Assembly: GCA_038093975.1 (NCBI GenBank) | Contig: JBBPTG010000100.1 | Span: 28,654-92,653, forward strand | DNA from: Chalciporus piperatus | Taxonomy: Eukaryota > Basidiomycota > Agaricomycetes > Boletales > Boletaceae | Length of the DNA stretch: 64,000 nucleotides | Direction: 5' to 3' | Shown: in pieces, positions 36,406 to 47,399 of the stretch | Layout of the letters: each line of letters starts with the position of its first letter | Position numbering within the stretch: the stretch's first letter is position 1 | Notes under the pieces: model-generated | Told to the model about the DNA's origin: nothing | What the model saw: the letters and a program-made list of their open reading frames with translations, nothing else | Database searches by the model: none | Position numbers and translations under genes: made by a program

Positions 36406-38204
36406 TCAGATTTCGATGAGTGGACCTTGATTCATCCACGGTACTCCATTTGCTGGCGGAGCAGTAGCGACCTGAAGATTGTTGTTTGTCCAGGTTACTG
36501 GTGGTTCGAATGGGTTACCATCGTTTTCATCGACAGGAATAGGGTGGGGAGCACCTACGAGTGCAGGGTCGGGAATAGGAGCCCCAGCGAGATCAGGCCA
36601 ATTTGTAGGCCATTCCTGCTGATCAGGATTCTCTGGCTGTTCCTCTATCACGTTGTCCCACTTGCTCAGATCCGGGTGCCATACAACGAGCTTCATCCAC
36701 CTTGTCGTCCAGTCCCAATTAACCTCGATAGACGTGGACCGTCTGGTAACGATCATTTGAGCGAACATGAGATATTGAATGGCGATGGTGATTACGACGA
36801 TGGCGATGAAAGTGAGAAGGGAGGGGATGAGCATGCGGAGAATCCAACCGTTGCAGATGATGGAGAGTTTCTTAGATCTCTGCGCCAGGCGGAGATTAGC
36901 TGTAGACAACCAAACTTTCTGACCAATCTCGTAAGATGGCGATTCAGAGCGGTGTTTGTCGGCTTGCACCTTCATACACTTCTGAGCTTCTATTATGTTA
37001 TCCTTGGTTTCTTTCAACGTATTGGCAAGCGTGTCAACAAAGTCCGTAGCAGCTGGTGCTTTAGACGTGTAATTCTCTATTCCCATTCTTGGAGAATATG
37101 TGTGCGTGACGTTGAAAGGTGCCTTAGATGTAGAAGCTTGCTTCTTCGAGTTGTATGAGAATTGCGCAATTGGCAACCAATCAGTCCATTCTTCCTGTTT
37201 TTCTGACGTGAATAGACGAAGATACTGTTGTAGATCTCGATTCATACGCTCAGTTTGTCCATCAGTTTGGGGATGAAAGGCGGTGGAGAGTTTGGGCGTA
37301 ATGCCAAGACGTTTGCATATGTCTTTCATTACTTGAGATGCGAATTGCGGACCTCGGTCCGATATGATGGTTTTAGGAAGTCCATGATGTTTCCATACAT
37401 GGGTTAGGTAAAGACGAGCAGTGTCGAGAGCGGTGACTGTTTTGTTGCAGGGAATGAATTTGACTTCTTTGGAGAATCTGTCAACGACGACAAGAATAGA
37501 ATCGAATCCATTCGAGAGTGGCAGATCGGTAGTGAAATCTGCAGAGATATGTTCCCAGGGAAGATCCGGAACTTCAAGGGGACGGAGTTTTCCAGAAGGA
37601 GCATAGTTTATCCCTTTGAAACGTGCACATCTGTCACAGCGTGAGACGTAGTCTTTTACGAGCGTAGCCATTCCTGGCCAGGCGTAGCTGCGCTGGAGCA
37701 GTTCAATTGTCTTTTCATATCCGGGATGCCCAGCAACGGGTGTGTCATGATGAAGCCGAATAATCTCCATGCGGAGATCTTCTTCTTCAGGAACGTATAA
37801 TCTTCCTTTCTTGTCAATCAGAATTCCATCAGACTCTTCACAAATGCCGTGTTCTTTACAGAGTTTCATGACTTCTGTCTCACGTATTTTGAAGGTTGCT
37901 TTTCTGATTTTATCCTTGATCAGATCGGAATCGGTTGAGAGTTGAACCGTTGACGTGGTAGCTATTCTGTCCGGAGGTATTACAAGGACAGCTTTGTTAT
38001 CTGCTTCTATACCGATTGCATGATCTTCTCTTCTTGATAAAGCATCGGCTTTTCCCATTTGGGAACCTGCCTTGTGTACCCATTTGAAATTGAATCGGCT
38101 AAGATATTGAGACCAACGTGCTTGGCGACGATTTAGATCTTGCCGAGTCATGAAGAACTGGAGATTTGCGTGGTCGTTCCAGATTTCGAACTCGTGCTTG
38201 GAAC
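36406..38204 (-). pseudogene. Gypsy pol fragment: RNase H end and integrase
   Basis: Starts (minus) in the RNase H tail (FEIWNDHANLQFFM, NRRQARWSQYLSRF). The H2C2 zinc-binding module follows (H-x3-H in HHDTPVAGHPGYEKT, C-x2-C in SRCDRCARFK), then the integrase core with the D, D and E residues in ADFTTDLP, IISDRGPQFAS and GQTERMNRDL. After RLAQRSKKLS the expected C-terminal domain is replaced by a hydrophobic stretch (WILRMLIPSLLTFIAIVV), suggesting an internal deletion or frameshift. Gag, protease and reverse transcriptase are missing because a plus-strand LTR begins at 38205. Confidence 0.82.
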
Positions 38205-38963
38205 TGTTACGATCACTACCTGCCCCTATCCTTTTTCCTTGTCTCCGTCTCTCCCCGAGTCCTTCCTTGACTTCCCCGAGTCCTTCCTTGACTTCCCCGA
38301 GTCCTTCCTATCACCTAGACGCTTGATCTACTTCATTGATCCCTTATCCGCAGTCGGATCTCCGATCTTAGCTCTAGCCCTCGACTTGTCTGCCTCGTGT
38401 CCCACCTCGTGGACCCTCCAGTGACTCACCCGCCTCGTGTCCCACCTCATGGACCCTCCAGTGACTCACCTGCCTCGTGCCCCGCCTCGTACCCCACCTC
38501 GTGGGCCTTTCTCTGACTCGTTCGCCTCGTGTTCTCCAGACCTACCTCATATCCGGTCGGCATTTCCTTCCTCTTTGTCATTCCTTTGTCATTCTGTCTT
38601 ATGCCTCCGTCCGATCATCGGATGTTCGTCATTTGCCCTTAGTCTTCCCTTTCCCTTCTGGTTGCTTAGTCATTACCTTTGGGATCGTACTTAAGTCCCA
38701 GGTTCTCGCGCTATGACACTCTAACCTTGGTCTACCCGGTCACCTAGCTACCCAGCCTAGTGTCCTATCTAGCTATCCCTCTCTCTCTTTCCTAGTGTCC
38801 AAGCTCTCTATGCAATCCATTCCTTGTTGCTAGATCTTGCCTAGAATCCCTGAGTCGTCGCTCTACTCCTGAGTGAGCGCTTGAGTCTTGTCTGGACATC
38901 CCAGCAAGCTCTCTCCTTGTTCCTACCGGGTCTACGTTTGGGCCTACCCGGCACACACGTAAC
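38205..38963 (+). repeat. LTR-like sequence inserted in the minus-strand pol (759 bp)
   Basis: Begins TGTTACGATCACTACC and ends CTACCCGGCACACACGTAAC, the same terminal pattern as the intact Gypsy LTR but with a diverged interior. It contains a three-unit tandem repeat of CCCCGAGTCCTTCCTTGACTT (38255-38310) and two to three ~48-bp units built on GTGACTCACCCGCCTCGTG (38400-38490). No target duplication was found. Confidence 0.65.
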
Positions 38964-39558
38964 TGTTACGAACGCTCAGTTCCTTATCCTAGTCTTTCCT
39001 ACACTTACTACGTTTCTCTTTCACTTTTGCACTTAGTCGCTTTCTCTCCCTTTTCTGTTATCTTATCTTATCAAGATCACATCACATGACCTGCTGACAT
39101 CAGCTAGGTCTAGCCTTTCGCTTACGTAACGTGGCTGTGCGTGGCTGTGCATCTTCCCCACTGTCCATGACTCATACCGAGTCACCATGACTCAGACTCT
39201 TATTGACTCATACTGACTCACGCTGACTCATCTCGCTTCCTAGTCATATACGCTATTGGCTGTTACTCGCCATGACTCATATCTAGTCATACCTAGTCAT
39301 ATAGTTAAGGTTTACTAGTCATATAGTTAAGGTTTAGCCACAACATGTACAAACACTGTCAATAGTATATAAACCCGGGTTGACAAGCACTGGCTCTCCA
39401 GTCTTGTTCTCCTGGAGTTTCCTCTTCTTGAACTTCATGGGCCAAGCGCTCCTGCTTGCCTAGTCTGATCCTCAGCTCTAGTTACTGAGTTGATGTGGTT
39501 TCGCTAGGGCATGTTGTCTGATGATAGCGCTAGCTCTTGATTGAGTTGAGTCGTTTCA
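38964..39558 (+). repeat. LTR (595 bp), plus orientation
   Basis: Begins TGTTACGAACGCTCAG and ends GAGTTGAGTCGTTTCA, with TATATAAACCCGGG inside; an inverted relative of the LTR at 35896-36371. No internal region follows, so it is a solo or truncated LTR. Direct flanks do not match, so the original target duplication is lost. Confidence 0.7.
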
Positions 39559-40169
39559 TTAGAACAAGACTTCTTATTAATCCTCTCTGCCTCAGTGTCT
39601 CGTCACTGCCGCACTCGTTGTACGCCATCTGCACCGTCGTCGCAAGTGGGTACCTGCGCTGCTTGTTCGCGCCTCGCCATCGTTGCTGCTAGTCAGCTCA
39701 CCATCGTCCTCATCGCTGAAGATAACTCGGTCAGCAAATCCGACGTCATCGTCGTCGTCGTCGTCGAGCTTGCAAGTCAGCTCATCATTGTTAACATCGA
39801 GCCTGCCAGTCAGCTCATCACCATCGTCCGCGTACATGCTCATCGAGATCGAGCTCATCGTTGCTGCTATCGCAACAGTACGTCATCACCGTGTTACAAC
39901 CTTAGCAGAGTGCTTACCTCTGTCGTCTATTGCGCTGTCGTCGCGCTCACCATCCTTGTCACTGTCGAGGCTGCTAGCCAGCTCATATCGACATCACTGT
40001 TGCTGCGTCCGCAACATGTCGTCATCGTCGCCACATACTCAGACCTACCTAGCTTTGGTCGTGAGCTAAAGAGTCACTACCGAGTGTTGATGACTGCGTC
40101 ATGACACTTGGATAAACTCGATCACACTGCCCGGACTCTAGGGCTAAAGAGTTGGTCGTTTGACCGTTG
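39559..40169. repeat. Low-complexity TCATCG/GTCGTC-rich segment
   Basis: A ~450-bp tract dominated by TCATCG, CGTCGTCGTC and GTCAGCTCATC variants. The overlapping open frames on both strands are products of this repetition and have no protein features. Confidence 0.6.
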
Positions 40170-40430
40170 GCGTACGTGACACGCTCGGAGAAAGCAACTC
40201 TGTTCCCACTGCTGCACATACGGCTGTCCACCGTTCTAAACGGGATAATGTTGCTGTTCCCCATAGTGCACAAGGGGCTCTTTGATCATTGGAGATCGCT
40301 TGGGTATAGCCAATAGCCTTTGCGTGTACACATGATCCAGGTTCGCGTGATCACCTGTTGACGTCACGAATTCGCCTTCTGGCTTTTCATTTCTCATGGG
40401 TCAGCATTTAGTGCCCAGTTTCTGTTACCC
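40170..40430 (+). repeat. Diverged LTR-like repeat, copy B
   Basis: Second copy of the repeat at 34030-34290 in the same orientation. The 290 bp to its right are also GTCGTC-rich and end directly at the Gypsy 5' LTR. Confidence 0.6.
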
Positions 40431-40723
40431 ATTCGTCGTCGTCGTCACCCCACATCCCTATCCGCGTACATCGTCGTCGCTATCTCGCGACTCTGCTAGA
40501 GCGTCACCCCACATCCCTCTACCGTGTACATCGTCGCCGTTGCTCTGCAACTATTCCTCGGCAACTAGAGTGTCTACCTCTGTTGCGCCTTCCGCCGCCG
40601 TCACCCGCGAAGCCTGAAAGATAGCTTCACGATCTGTTGAACCTCACTTGGTCTTCTATACCGGTTTGGACAATCAACGCGCAGTACTCTAGCAGTACTT
40701 AGAAGATCAATACCCTGAGTTAT

Positions 40724-41191
40724 TGTTACGATCACTCATTCTTTCCTTTCTCATTACCTTGTACTAAGTCCTAGTCGCTGGTTCGAGTCCTGCCTAGGCC
40801 TCTTATTTCTTGCTTACTTTAGTCAGCTGATGTTCTTCAATGTTCTTTCACATTCCATACTTCGTCATCGCTGACTCGTACTCTTACCAAGCATGACTCA
40901 TTCCTATTCGTCATAGCTTGTTCTTACACATTCCAACCGGTTCCATGCCTGCCCTTAACTCGTTTCTCTACTTATATAAACCCTCGAGTTTCTCCTGTAA
41001 CCTTAACTTAGACCTACGCAATCTAGCTTGGTCATTCCTCGCTTCCTTGAACCCTCTGAGAGTCACCGTCCCACTCTTGAACGGACGCTAGGCCTTAACG
41101 TGGACATCCCATCGTTAGGCTACCTTTGAAACCCTTGTCCTTGACTAGGCTTTTGCGTCTACGCTTTGACCTACCCGGTACAAGCGTAACA
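40724..41191 (+). repeat. 5' LTR of the Gypsy element
   Basis: Begins TGTTACGATCACTC and ends ACAAGCGTAACA. TATATAAA is at 40973-40980, which predicts transcription start near 41004. Confidence 0.93.
40973..40980 (+). promoter_or_regulatory. TATA box of the Gypsy LTR
   Basis: TATATAAA located ~31 nt before the sequence TAACTTAGACCT (41004-41015), which is the likely RNA 5' end and is complementary to the primer-binding site. Confidence 0.7.
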
Positions 41192-41193
41192 AA

Positions 41194-41205
41194 AGGTCTA
41201 AGTTA
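41194..41205 (+). promoter_or_regulatory. Primer-binding site, self-priming type
   Basis: AGGTCTAAGTTA lies 2 nt after the 5' LTR and is the exact 12-nt complement of TAACTTAGACCT at 41004-41015. It lacks the TGG start of a tRNA-primed site. This matches the self-priming known for the Tf1/sushi clade. Confidence 0.75.
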
Positions 41206-41239
41206 CCCCTGAAGGCTACCTTCGCTGTAGACCTCCACC

Positions 41240-42531
41240 ATTTCCCAACGACCTCGCCTCGACACCTCTCGTTGGGGCCCCCCACGAGAGACCGCTAATC
41301 CACAGAACCCCGAATCTTCTGACTCGGGCTCACCTGAAGAGGAAGACCCCTCTAACCCCTACGACACCTCGGATCTTTACGACGAACCAATCACCACCCA
41401 AGAGGAACAAGAAGAAACCCTTCACCTCTCCCACGAATTTTCCTCAGCTGTAACCATCCCAAGGTCACCAACACCACCGTCACCGACCCCAATATCCCGA
41501 AGAGCTCCACAGTTCCCTGTGTCGCCTGCTCCCCCACGAACCCCAGCTTTCCCCACTCCTTCCCTTCCCGCGCCCGCATTTGCACCGGGAGCGTATCAGA
41601 TACCCCCTACCTTCGTAAATCCCATGTCGTCCTCAAACCCACTGAACTCCGCATCGGAGCCCCGGACGCCTTTGATGGCTCCTTCGAGAAAAGCACCGCT
41701 TGGATGAATTCCATCCAATTCTATCTCACCGTCAACGGCGACGTATACAACACAGATCCCAAGAAGATCGCCTTCGCCTTATCCTACATGTCTAAAGGAT
41801 CAGCGGCCACCTGGGCTGCCACCTTCTGCCGCAAAGCCATCACCGGCGCTACCGTCACCATGGGCACTTGGGCCCAATTTATCACTGATTTCGAAACGGC
41901 ATTCAAACATCACGATACCGTAGGAAATGCCGTTGCCTGGCTTTCCACCAAACGCATGAAACCTCTCAAGAACGGAGAGTATTCCCCTTCCCTCTCGGAA
42001 TTTATTTCGAGTTTCCAAAACCAAGTCGCCCTGTCTGGCATCATCGACAACAACGTCCTAATCGGATATTTCTCCGCAGGGATACCTATCTCCCTTATGA
42101 GAAGAGTCAATAGCATGGATACCGTCCCTACCACGATCGAGGATTGGTACAAACGCACCACCCAGTTCCAGACTCAATGGGAACATGCCAATGAAATCGC
42201 GAATCGCAATCGTAACCCCGCCAAGCCTTTCCGTCCATTCTCCTCTGCCAATCACTCTACCCCCGCCAGAGATCCCAATGCCATGGACGTCGACGCCATC
42301 CGTATCTCCAAGCTCACTCCTGAGGAGCGGAAACGCTGCCAGGAGAAGGGACTCTGCTTCCGCTGCAGGAAAGCTGGACATCGGTCCAACGCCTGCCCAG
42401 AATTCTCCTCAAACCAGAAAACCCCGAGGAAGGTTCAAAAGGTTGAGGAAGAAATTCCCTCGCTGATCGAGATAGATGATGAGGATGAAACCACCGTTCG
42501 TAAAGTAGCCTTTGTCACAAAGGGTTTTTAG
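41240..42531 (+). pseudogene. Gypsy gag with lesions
   Basis: Gag makes the virus-like particle. The acidic/Pro-rich N-terminal region reads in one frame from a CCACC-ATT at 41240, where an ATG would be expected, to about 41640. The capsid then continues in another frame (LRIGAPDAFDGSFEKSTAW, FYLTVNGDVYNTDPKKIAF) to the stop at 42531, with first Met at 41704. A nucleocapsid zinc knuckle CFRCRKAGHRSNAC (C-x2-C-x4-H-x4-C) is intact at about 42357-42398. The start-codon loss and the one-base shift near 41630 suggest this copy cannot make full gag; alternatively it initiates at 41704. The end of the frame carries the frameshift signal. Confidence 0.78.
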
Positions 42532-42561
42532 ACCGGGAAGCTCTGCCGACGCAAGCTTCCC
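42522..42561 (+). promoter_or_regulatory. Predicted -1 programmed ribosomal frameshift signal (gag-pol)
   Basis: The slippery heptamer G GGT TTT at 42522-42528 is in the gag zero frame (AAG GGT TTT TAG) and is followed at once by the gag stop. Six nucleotides later an 8-bp perfect stem forms between GGGAAGCT (42535-42542) and AGCTTCCC (42554-42561) with an 11-nt loop. Slipping by -1 enters the pol frame, which is open from here through the protease to 46220. Confidence 0.82.
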
Positions 42562-45500
42562 CAGTCACGTGTGCACCTGTACTTGTAAAGTCGCGAAAGC
42601 GCTCTATGCAAATTCCCATACAGATTATCGTTCCCTCGCACACGATGAAAGCCGTCGAAACCCGCGCCCTCATTGATAGCGGCGCAGACATCTCCTGCAT
42701 CGATTGGGCCTTCGTACGTAAAAATCGAATCCCAACCACTCGACTCGAAACCCCCATTCGAGTTCGAAACGTCGACCAAACCGCAAACAAAAGCGGAATG
42801 ATACTCTTCACCACCACCCTCTTCCTCGACATCGAAGGACTTGCGCAAGAAGTAACCTTCCACGTCATGAACTGCGGAAACGAAAACGTCATCCTAGGTC
42901 TCCCATGGCTCGAAAAGGCTAACCCAATCATCGATTGGCGTCGACGAACCCTCTCACTGTCAGAATCTATCGACGAGTCAAAAAGGTTATATGCTATGCA
43001 CGCTTCAGCCTGTAAAACCAATGACCGACTCTTCACTCGACCTACTCCTCCCCCTCGACACTCCTATGTAACCCCGGAGATCGACAAACAACTCTATGAC
43101 TACCTAGATTCTGAGACCGAATCCACCTTCCTCAATCGCGCCTATGAAAACCATACCCTAAACCGCATCATTCGTTGCGGCTCACGCTTTGTCCCAAACC
43201 ACGTTGTTGCTCGCCTCACCAGAGCTACGGAACTTGCAATCGCGGCCGAGCTGGCCAAACCTAAATCTACCCTTCCGAGAGAATATGCCAAATACGCCTC
43301 GGTTTTTGACGAACCTTCGGCCGGCCACCTTCCTCCGTCTCGAATTTACGACCACGAGATTAACCTGAAGGAATCCTTCGTCCCCAAAATCGGGAAACTC
43401 TATCCGCTATCCCCAGACGAGAAAAAAGCCACAGAAGACTTCCTTGAAGAAAATCTTCGCACCGGAAAGATACGTCCTTCCAATTCCCCCCAAGCATCTC
43501 CCTTCTTCTTTGTCAAAAAGAAAGACGGAAAACTCCGACCCTGTCAGGACTATCGATATCTGAATGAACACACTACCCGCGACGCCTACCCCCTTCCCCT
43601 TATTGGAGATCTCGTTGACAAACTCAAAGACGCTAAGATCTTCACCAAATTCGACGTACGATGGGGTTACAATAATGTCCGTATCAAAGACGGACACCAA
43701 TGGAAAGCTGCCTTCCTCACTCACAAAGGCCTCTTTGAACCGACTGTGATGTTCTTTGGGCTGAACAACTCCCCGGCTACCTTCCAACGCTTCATGAACG
43801 ACTCTTTTAGAGACATGATAGCTGAAGGATGGCTCGTCATCTATATGGACGACCTTCTCATCTTCTCCCCCGACGACACCACTCACACTGTTCGCACCCA
43901 ACGAATTCTCGAGCGCATGCAGGAGCTAGATCTCCATCTTCGCTTGGAGAAATGCAACTTTGCCGTAAGCGAGGTTGAATATCTCGGCATGATCGTCCGC
44001 CCAGGAGAGCTTGCCATGGATCCCATCAAACTCGACGGCATCTCTCAATGGCCCATCCCCTCCACCGTTAAGGAAGTTCGCTCATTCCTTGGCTTCGCCA
44101 ACTTCTACCGACGTTTTATCCCAAACTACTCTTTGGTCGCTCGCCCTCTGATCGATCTAACCAAAAAGGACCATCGATGGGATTGGACCAACGCCTGCCA
44201 AGATGCCTTCGCTCGCCTGAAACAGATGTTCTTGGCAAAACCCGTCCTGCGCTTCCCTGACCTCTCCAAACCTTTCGCCATCGCGACAGATGCCTCCAAA
44301 TTTGCCTCTGGAGGTATACTCCTCCAAACCGACGCCAATGGCGATTGGCATCCCTGTTCGTATCTCTCCCAGTCCTTCGGTGACGCAGAGCGAAATTACG
44401 ATATTTACGATCGTGAACTTCTTGCTGTCATTCGCGCACTAAAGACCTGGCGGCACTACCTCCATGGCTCTTCCTTTCCCGTCCAGGTGTTCACCGATCA
44501 CAAAAACCTGACCTACTTTCGCCAACCCCAGAATCTGAACCGTCGGCAAGCCCGCTGGCTCCTTGACCTTGCCGACTTTGACTTAAAAATGATCCACGTC
44601 CCTGGCTCGTCCCTCGCCGGTCCTGATGCCTTATCTAGGCGTGCTGATCACTTCCCCACTGACGCCGATGACAATGCGGGTACCACTCTGCTACCACCCT
44701 CGCTATTTGTCCGTGTCATTGACTCTGCGATGAACAATCACATCTCCAATCTTTCCAAGGACGACCCGTTTCTCCTCACGGCGTTGCAGGCCATTGACGG
44801 TGACATCCCTGCACCTTTCCGCTCTAGACTGGCAGACTGGCAGATGACTAACGGCGTCCTGACCTATCAGGGTCGTGTCTACATCCCACCGGATGAAGAC
44901 CTACGTCGCACCGTAGTCCAACGATGCCATGATCATCCCACCGCCGGCCACCCTGGCTATCTCAAGACTCGGCAATTAGTCGCCGCTGAGTTTTGGTGGC
45001 CCGGACTTGCCCAATTCGTTCGCAAATACGTAGAAGGGTGCGCAACCTGCCAACAGAATAAGGCAAACACACATCCAACTACCCCCCCTCTGATGCCAAT
45101 ACCCTCAAAGAGTTCTAAACCATTCCAACAAGTGTCCTGTGACCTCATCACCGACCTACCCATTTCCAATGGCTTTGATTCTCTGTTGGTCGTGGTCGAC
45201 CACGGGCTTACAAAGGGGGTAATTCTTTGCCCTACCAAGAAAACCGTCACAGCCGAAGGGATCGCTTCCCTCTTTTTCCACAAAGTCTACTTAAGATTCG
45301 GTCTCTACGACAAAATCATCAGTGACAGAGGACCGCAATTCGCATCCGAATTCGCTCGTGAACTAGGACGAATCCTCGGATATGACCTTTCCCTTTCCAC
45401 CGCCTATCATCCCCAGTCTGATGGGGAAACCGAACGTGTCAACCAGGAAGTTGAGACTTACCTTCGAATCTATTGCGGAGATAACCCCATATCCTGGGCT

Positions 45501-46220
45501 GATTCTATTTCCCACGCAGAATTTGCACACAATCATCGGCCCCACTCTGTCACCGGCAAATCCCCGTTCTACCTCATGATGGGATATGAACCCCGTCCTC
45601 TTCCTGCGGTGATCGCCGACTCCGCATTACCCGCTGTCGAACTTCGTCTCCACTCTCTCACCGCTGCCAGAGACGAAGCGCTCGCCTCACACGAACTCGC
45701 CAGACAAGTGATGGCTGCACGAACTCGACAGAAGTTCAAACCGTTCGCCAAAGGAGACAAAGTCTGGCTGGAAGCGAGGAACCTCAAACGATCCCTTACT
45801 TCCCCAAAGTTCGCCCCAAAACGGGAAGGACCCTTTACCATCACCCAAGTCCTATCTCCGCTATCCTACAGACTCCGTCTCCCACAGACGTGGAGAATTC
45901 ACCCCGTGTTCCATGCTTCTCTGTTATCGCCCTATCGCGAAAACCCCGTCCACGGACCGAACTTTCCCGCTCCACCGCCTGACCTAATAGAAGGCGAAGA
46001 GGAATACGAAATTGAAAGAATTCTCCGTCACCGAGGTTCTTCCGGGCGCCACTCGTACCTAGTCCGCTGGAAAGGATATTCTTCCGATGAAGACCGCTGG
46101 CTTAAAGAAGCAGACCTTACCCACGCCACAGATGTCCTAGAAAACTATAAAAAAGCTCACCCGTCCGCTTTTCCCTCCTTCTCAAGATCCCCATCTTCTG
46201 TCAAACGTAAAACTCGCTGA
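42526..46220 (+). CDS. pol: Gypsy pol: protease, RT, RNase H, integrase, chromodomain
   Basis: Open -1 frame relative to gag, with the first Met at 42606 (1204 aa from there). Domains in order: aspartic protease (LIDSGADIS); reverse transcriptase (catalytic VIYMDDLLIF); RNase H (ATDASKFASGGIL, YDRELLAVIRALKTWRHYL); H2C2 module (HDHPTAGHPGYLKT, CATCQQNK); integrase core with D, D and E in CDLITDLP, IISDRGPQFAS and GETERVNQEV; GPFTITQVLSPLSYRLRLP; and a C-terminal chromodomain (YEIERILRHRG...YLVRWKGYSSDEDRWLKEADL). The chromodomain places it among chromoviruses and may direct insertion to H3K9-methylated chromatin. No stop or frameshift seen. Confidence 0.95.
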
Positions 46221-46226
46221 TAAACC

Positions 46227-47354
46227 ATGTCCGTTCCTACTACTCCTTCTTCTACTATAGGTTCTCCTACTATCTCTTCTGTTTCCTCTTTAACTTCGTC
46301 TCCTTTATCTTCTCCCACCTACCCACCGGGTCTACCCATCCCGTCGTTGCCTATGTCCCCCACTCGTCCCCCAACGCCTAACTATTCCATCGCCGCTGAT
46401 GCCGGTTGGAGCAATAGCTGGGACACTCCTAGGGAGGAAGCCATCGTTCCAACCTCCCTTGCCAATACAACCGTCACTCCCGTCGTCTCCGTCGATATCC
46501 CTCTCGCCGCTCACCGCCTTCGCGATGAACTCCTCGACACCACAGTCATGGATAGGATGTCCCGCCTTCTTCTTGACTCTCGTCTCTCCGTTCCCATCGG
46601 AGCCCACCTAGACATGGGATCACCACTCTTCGCACTCTATCGCGCCTATCTCCAAGCCGCTCGCCTTTCCAACCTATTTCCTACGCTGTCCCTCGTCTAC
46701 CGAGCAAACAGAGAGATCGAAATCCTTCGCTCCGTTCAAGCCGATCTGACGGCCAACCTCAGCATCGCACTCTACGAGTTGCAGATGCCTGAATTCCTCG
46801 AAGACCTCGATCGCTACCTACGAGAGTCTGCGGCAGCCAGCCATTCCTCTCCCCCCGTCATTGGAGTCCCAACCTCCACTCTCTCCACCCCGGACGCTTC
46901 CCCTCTCAACTCTGAAGAGGAAGCTGTCTTCTTTCGAGCTGAGCAACGCTTCGCTGAGGACCAGGGTACTGCCGTCCTACCTTCCACACATCCCCGGTAC
47001 CATGATGCCTGCTTCGTATGCCACCGACTTGGGCATCGTCGTGTCAACTGCCCCGTATATCAATGTCCCATCTGTTTCATCTGGGCACCAGGACATATTC
47101 AAGGTCGTTGTCCACTTCGGCGTACCCGCCAGCAGTCCACCACCTCCTCATCCTCTTCCAATTCCCGTCGATCAGGGAATTCCCATCGACCTCTTAGACG
47201 AACCACCCCTTTATACTCCAGGATTTCGAATCCGCGTCCTACCCCAAATCACCACAGCGACGACGACACAGTCTGGGATGGTGACGACCCTCACGACGAG
47301 GTCGCGTATGCAAACATGACTGGGTCCCCGGGACTTTACGGTAGAGACTTTTGA
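46227..47354 (+). CDS. Third ORF of the Gypsy element with zinc knuckles
   Basis: Intact 375-aa frame that begins 6 nt after the pol stop, in the same frame (TGA TAA ACC ATG). The first ~65 residues are Ser/Thr/Pro-rich. The centre is helical and gag-like (PLFALYRAYLQAARLSNLFPTL, REIEILRSVQADLTANL). A Cys/His cluster then appears: CFVCHRLGHRRVNC is a canonical C-x2-C-x4-H-x4-C knuckle and is followed by CPICFIWAPGHIQGRC, a knuckle with a wider spacing. The Ser/Arg-rich tail ends shortly before the 3' LTR. It could be a second nucleocapsid-like RNA chaperone or a duplicated, diverged gag. Translation might use reinitiation or stop readthrough. I know no named family for it. Confidence 0.85.
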   Translation: MSVPTTPSSTIGSPTISSVSSLTSSPLSSPTYPPGLPIPSLPMSPTRPPTPNYSIAADAGWSNSWDTPREEAIVPTSLANTTVTPVVSVDIPLAAHRLRDELLDTTVMDRMSRLLLDSRLSVPIGAHLDMGSPLFALYRAYLQAARLSNLFPTLSLVYRANREIEILRSVQADLTANLSIALYELQMPEFLEDLDRYLRESAAASHSSPPVIGVPTSTLSTPDASPLNSEEEAVFFRAEQRFAEDQGTAVLPSTHPRYHDACFVCHRLGHRRVNCPVYQCPICFIWAPGHIQGRCPLRRTRQQSTTSSSSSNSRRSGNSHRPLRRTTPLYSRISNPRPTPNHHSDDDTVWDGDDPHDEVAYANMTGSPGLYGRDF

Positions 47355-47390
47355 CTCTGTTTTATCTTCGTCGATGACTTGATTCTAATA

Positions 47391-47399
47391 CGGGGGTAA
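47391..47399 (+). promoter_or_regulatory. Polypurine tract of the Gypsy element
   Basis: CGGGGGTAA directly before the 3' LTR; expected primer site for plus-strand DNA synthesis. Confidence 0.6.

Noticed and set aside
38200..38968. Target-site duplication for the LTR at 38205
   Set aside because: Left 5-mer GGAAC has no match at either possible right boundary, so none is claimed.
39592..40104. Overlapping ORFs on both strands
   Set aside because: They translate a low-complexity TCATCG/GTCGTC tract; no codon or domain signal.
46332..46607. Minus-strand Gly-rich ORF in the Gypsy element
   Set aside because: Shadow of the Ser/Pro-rich start of ORF3.
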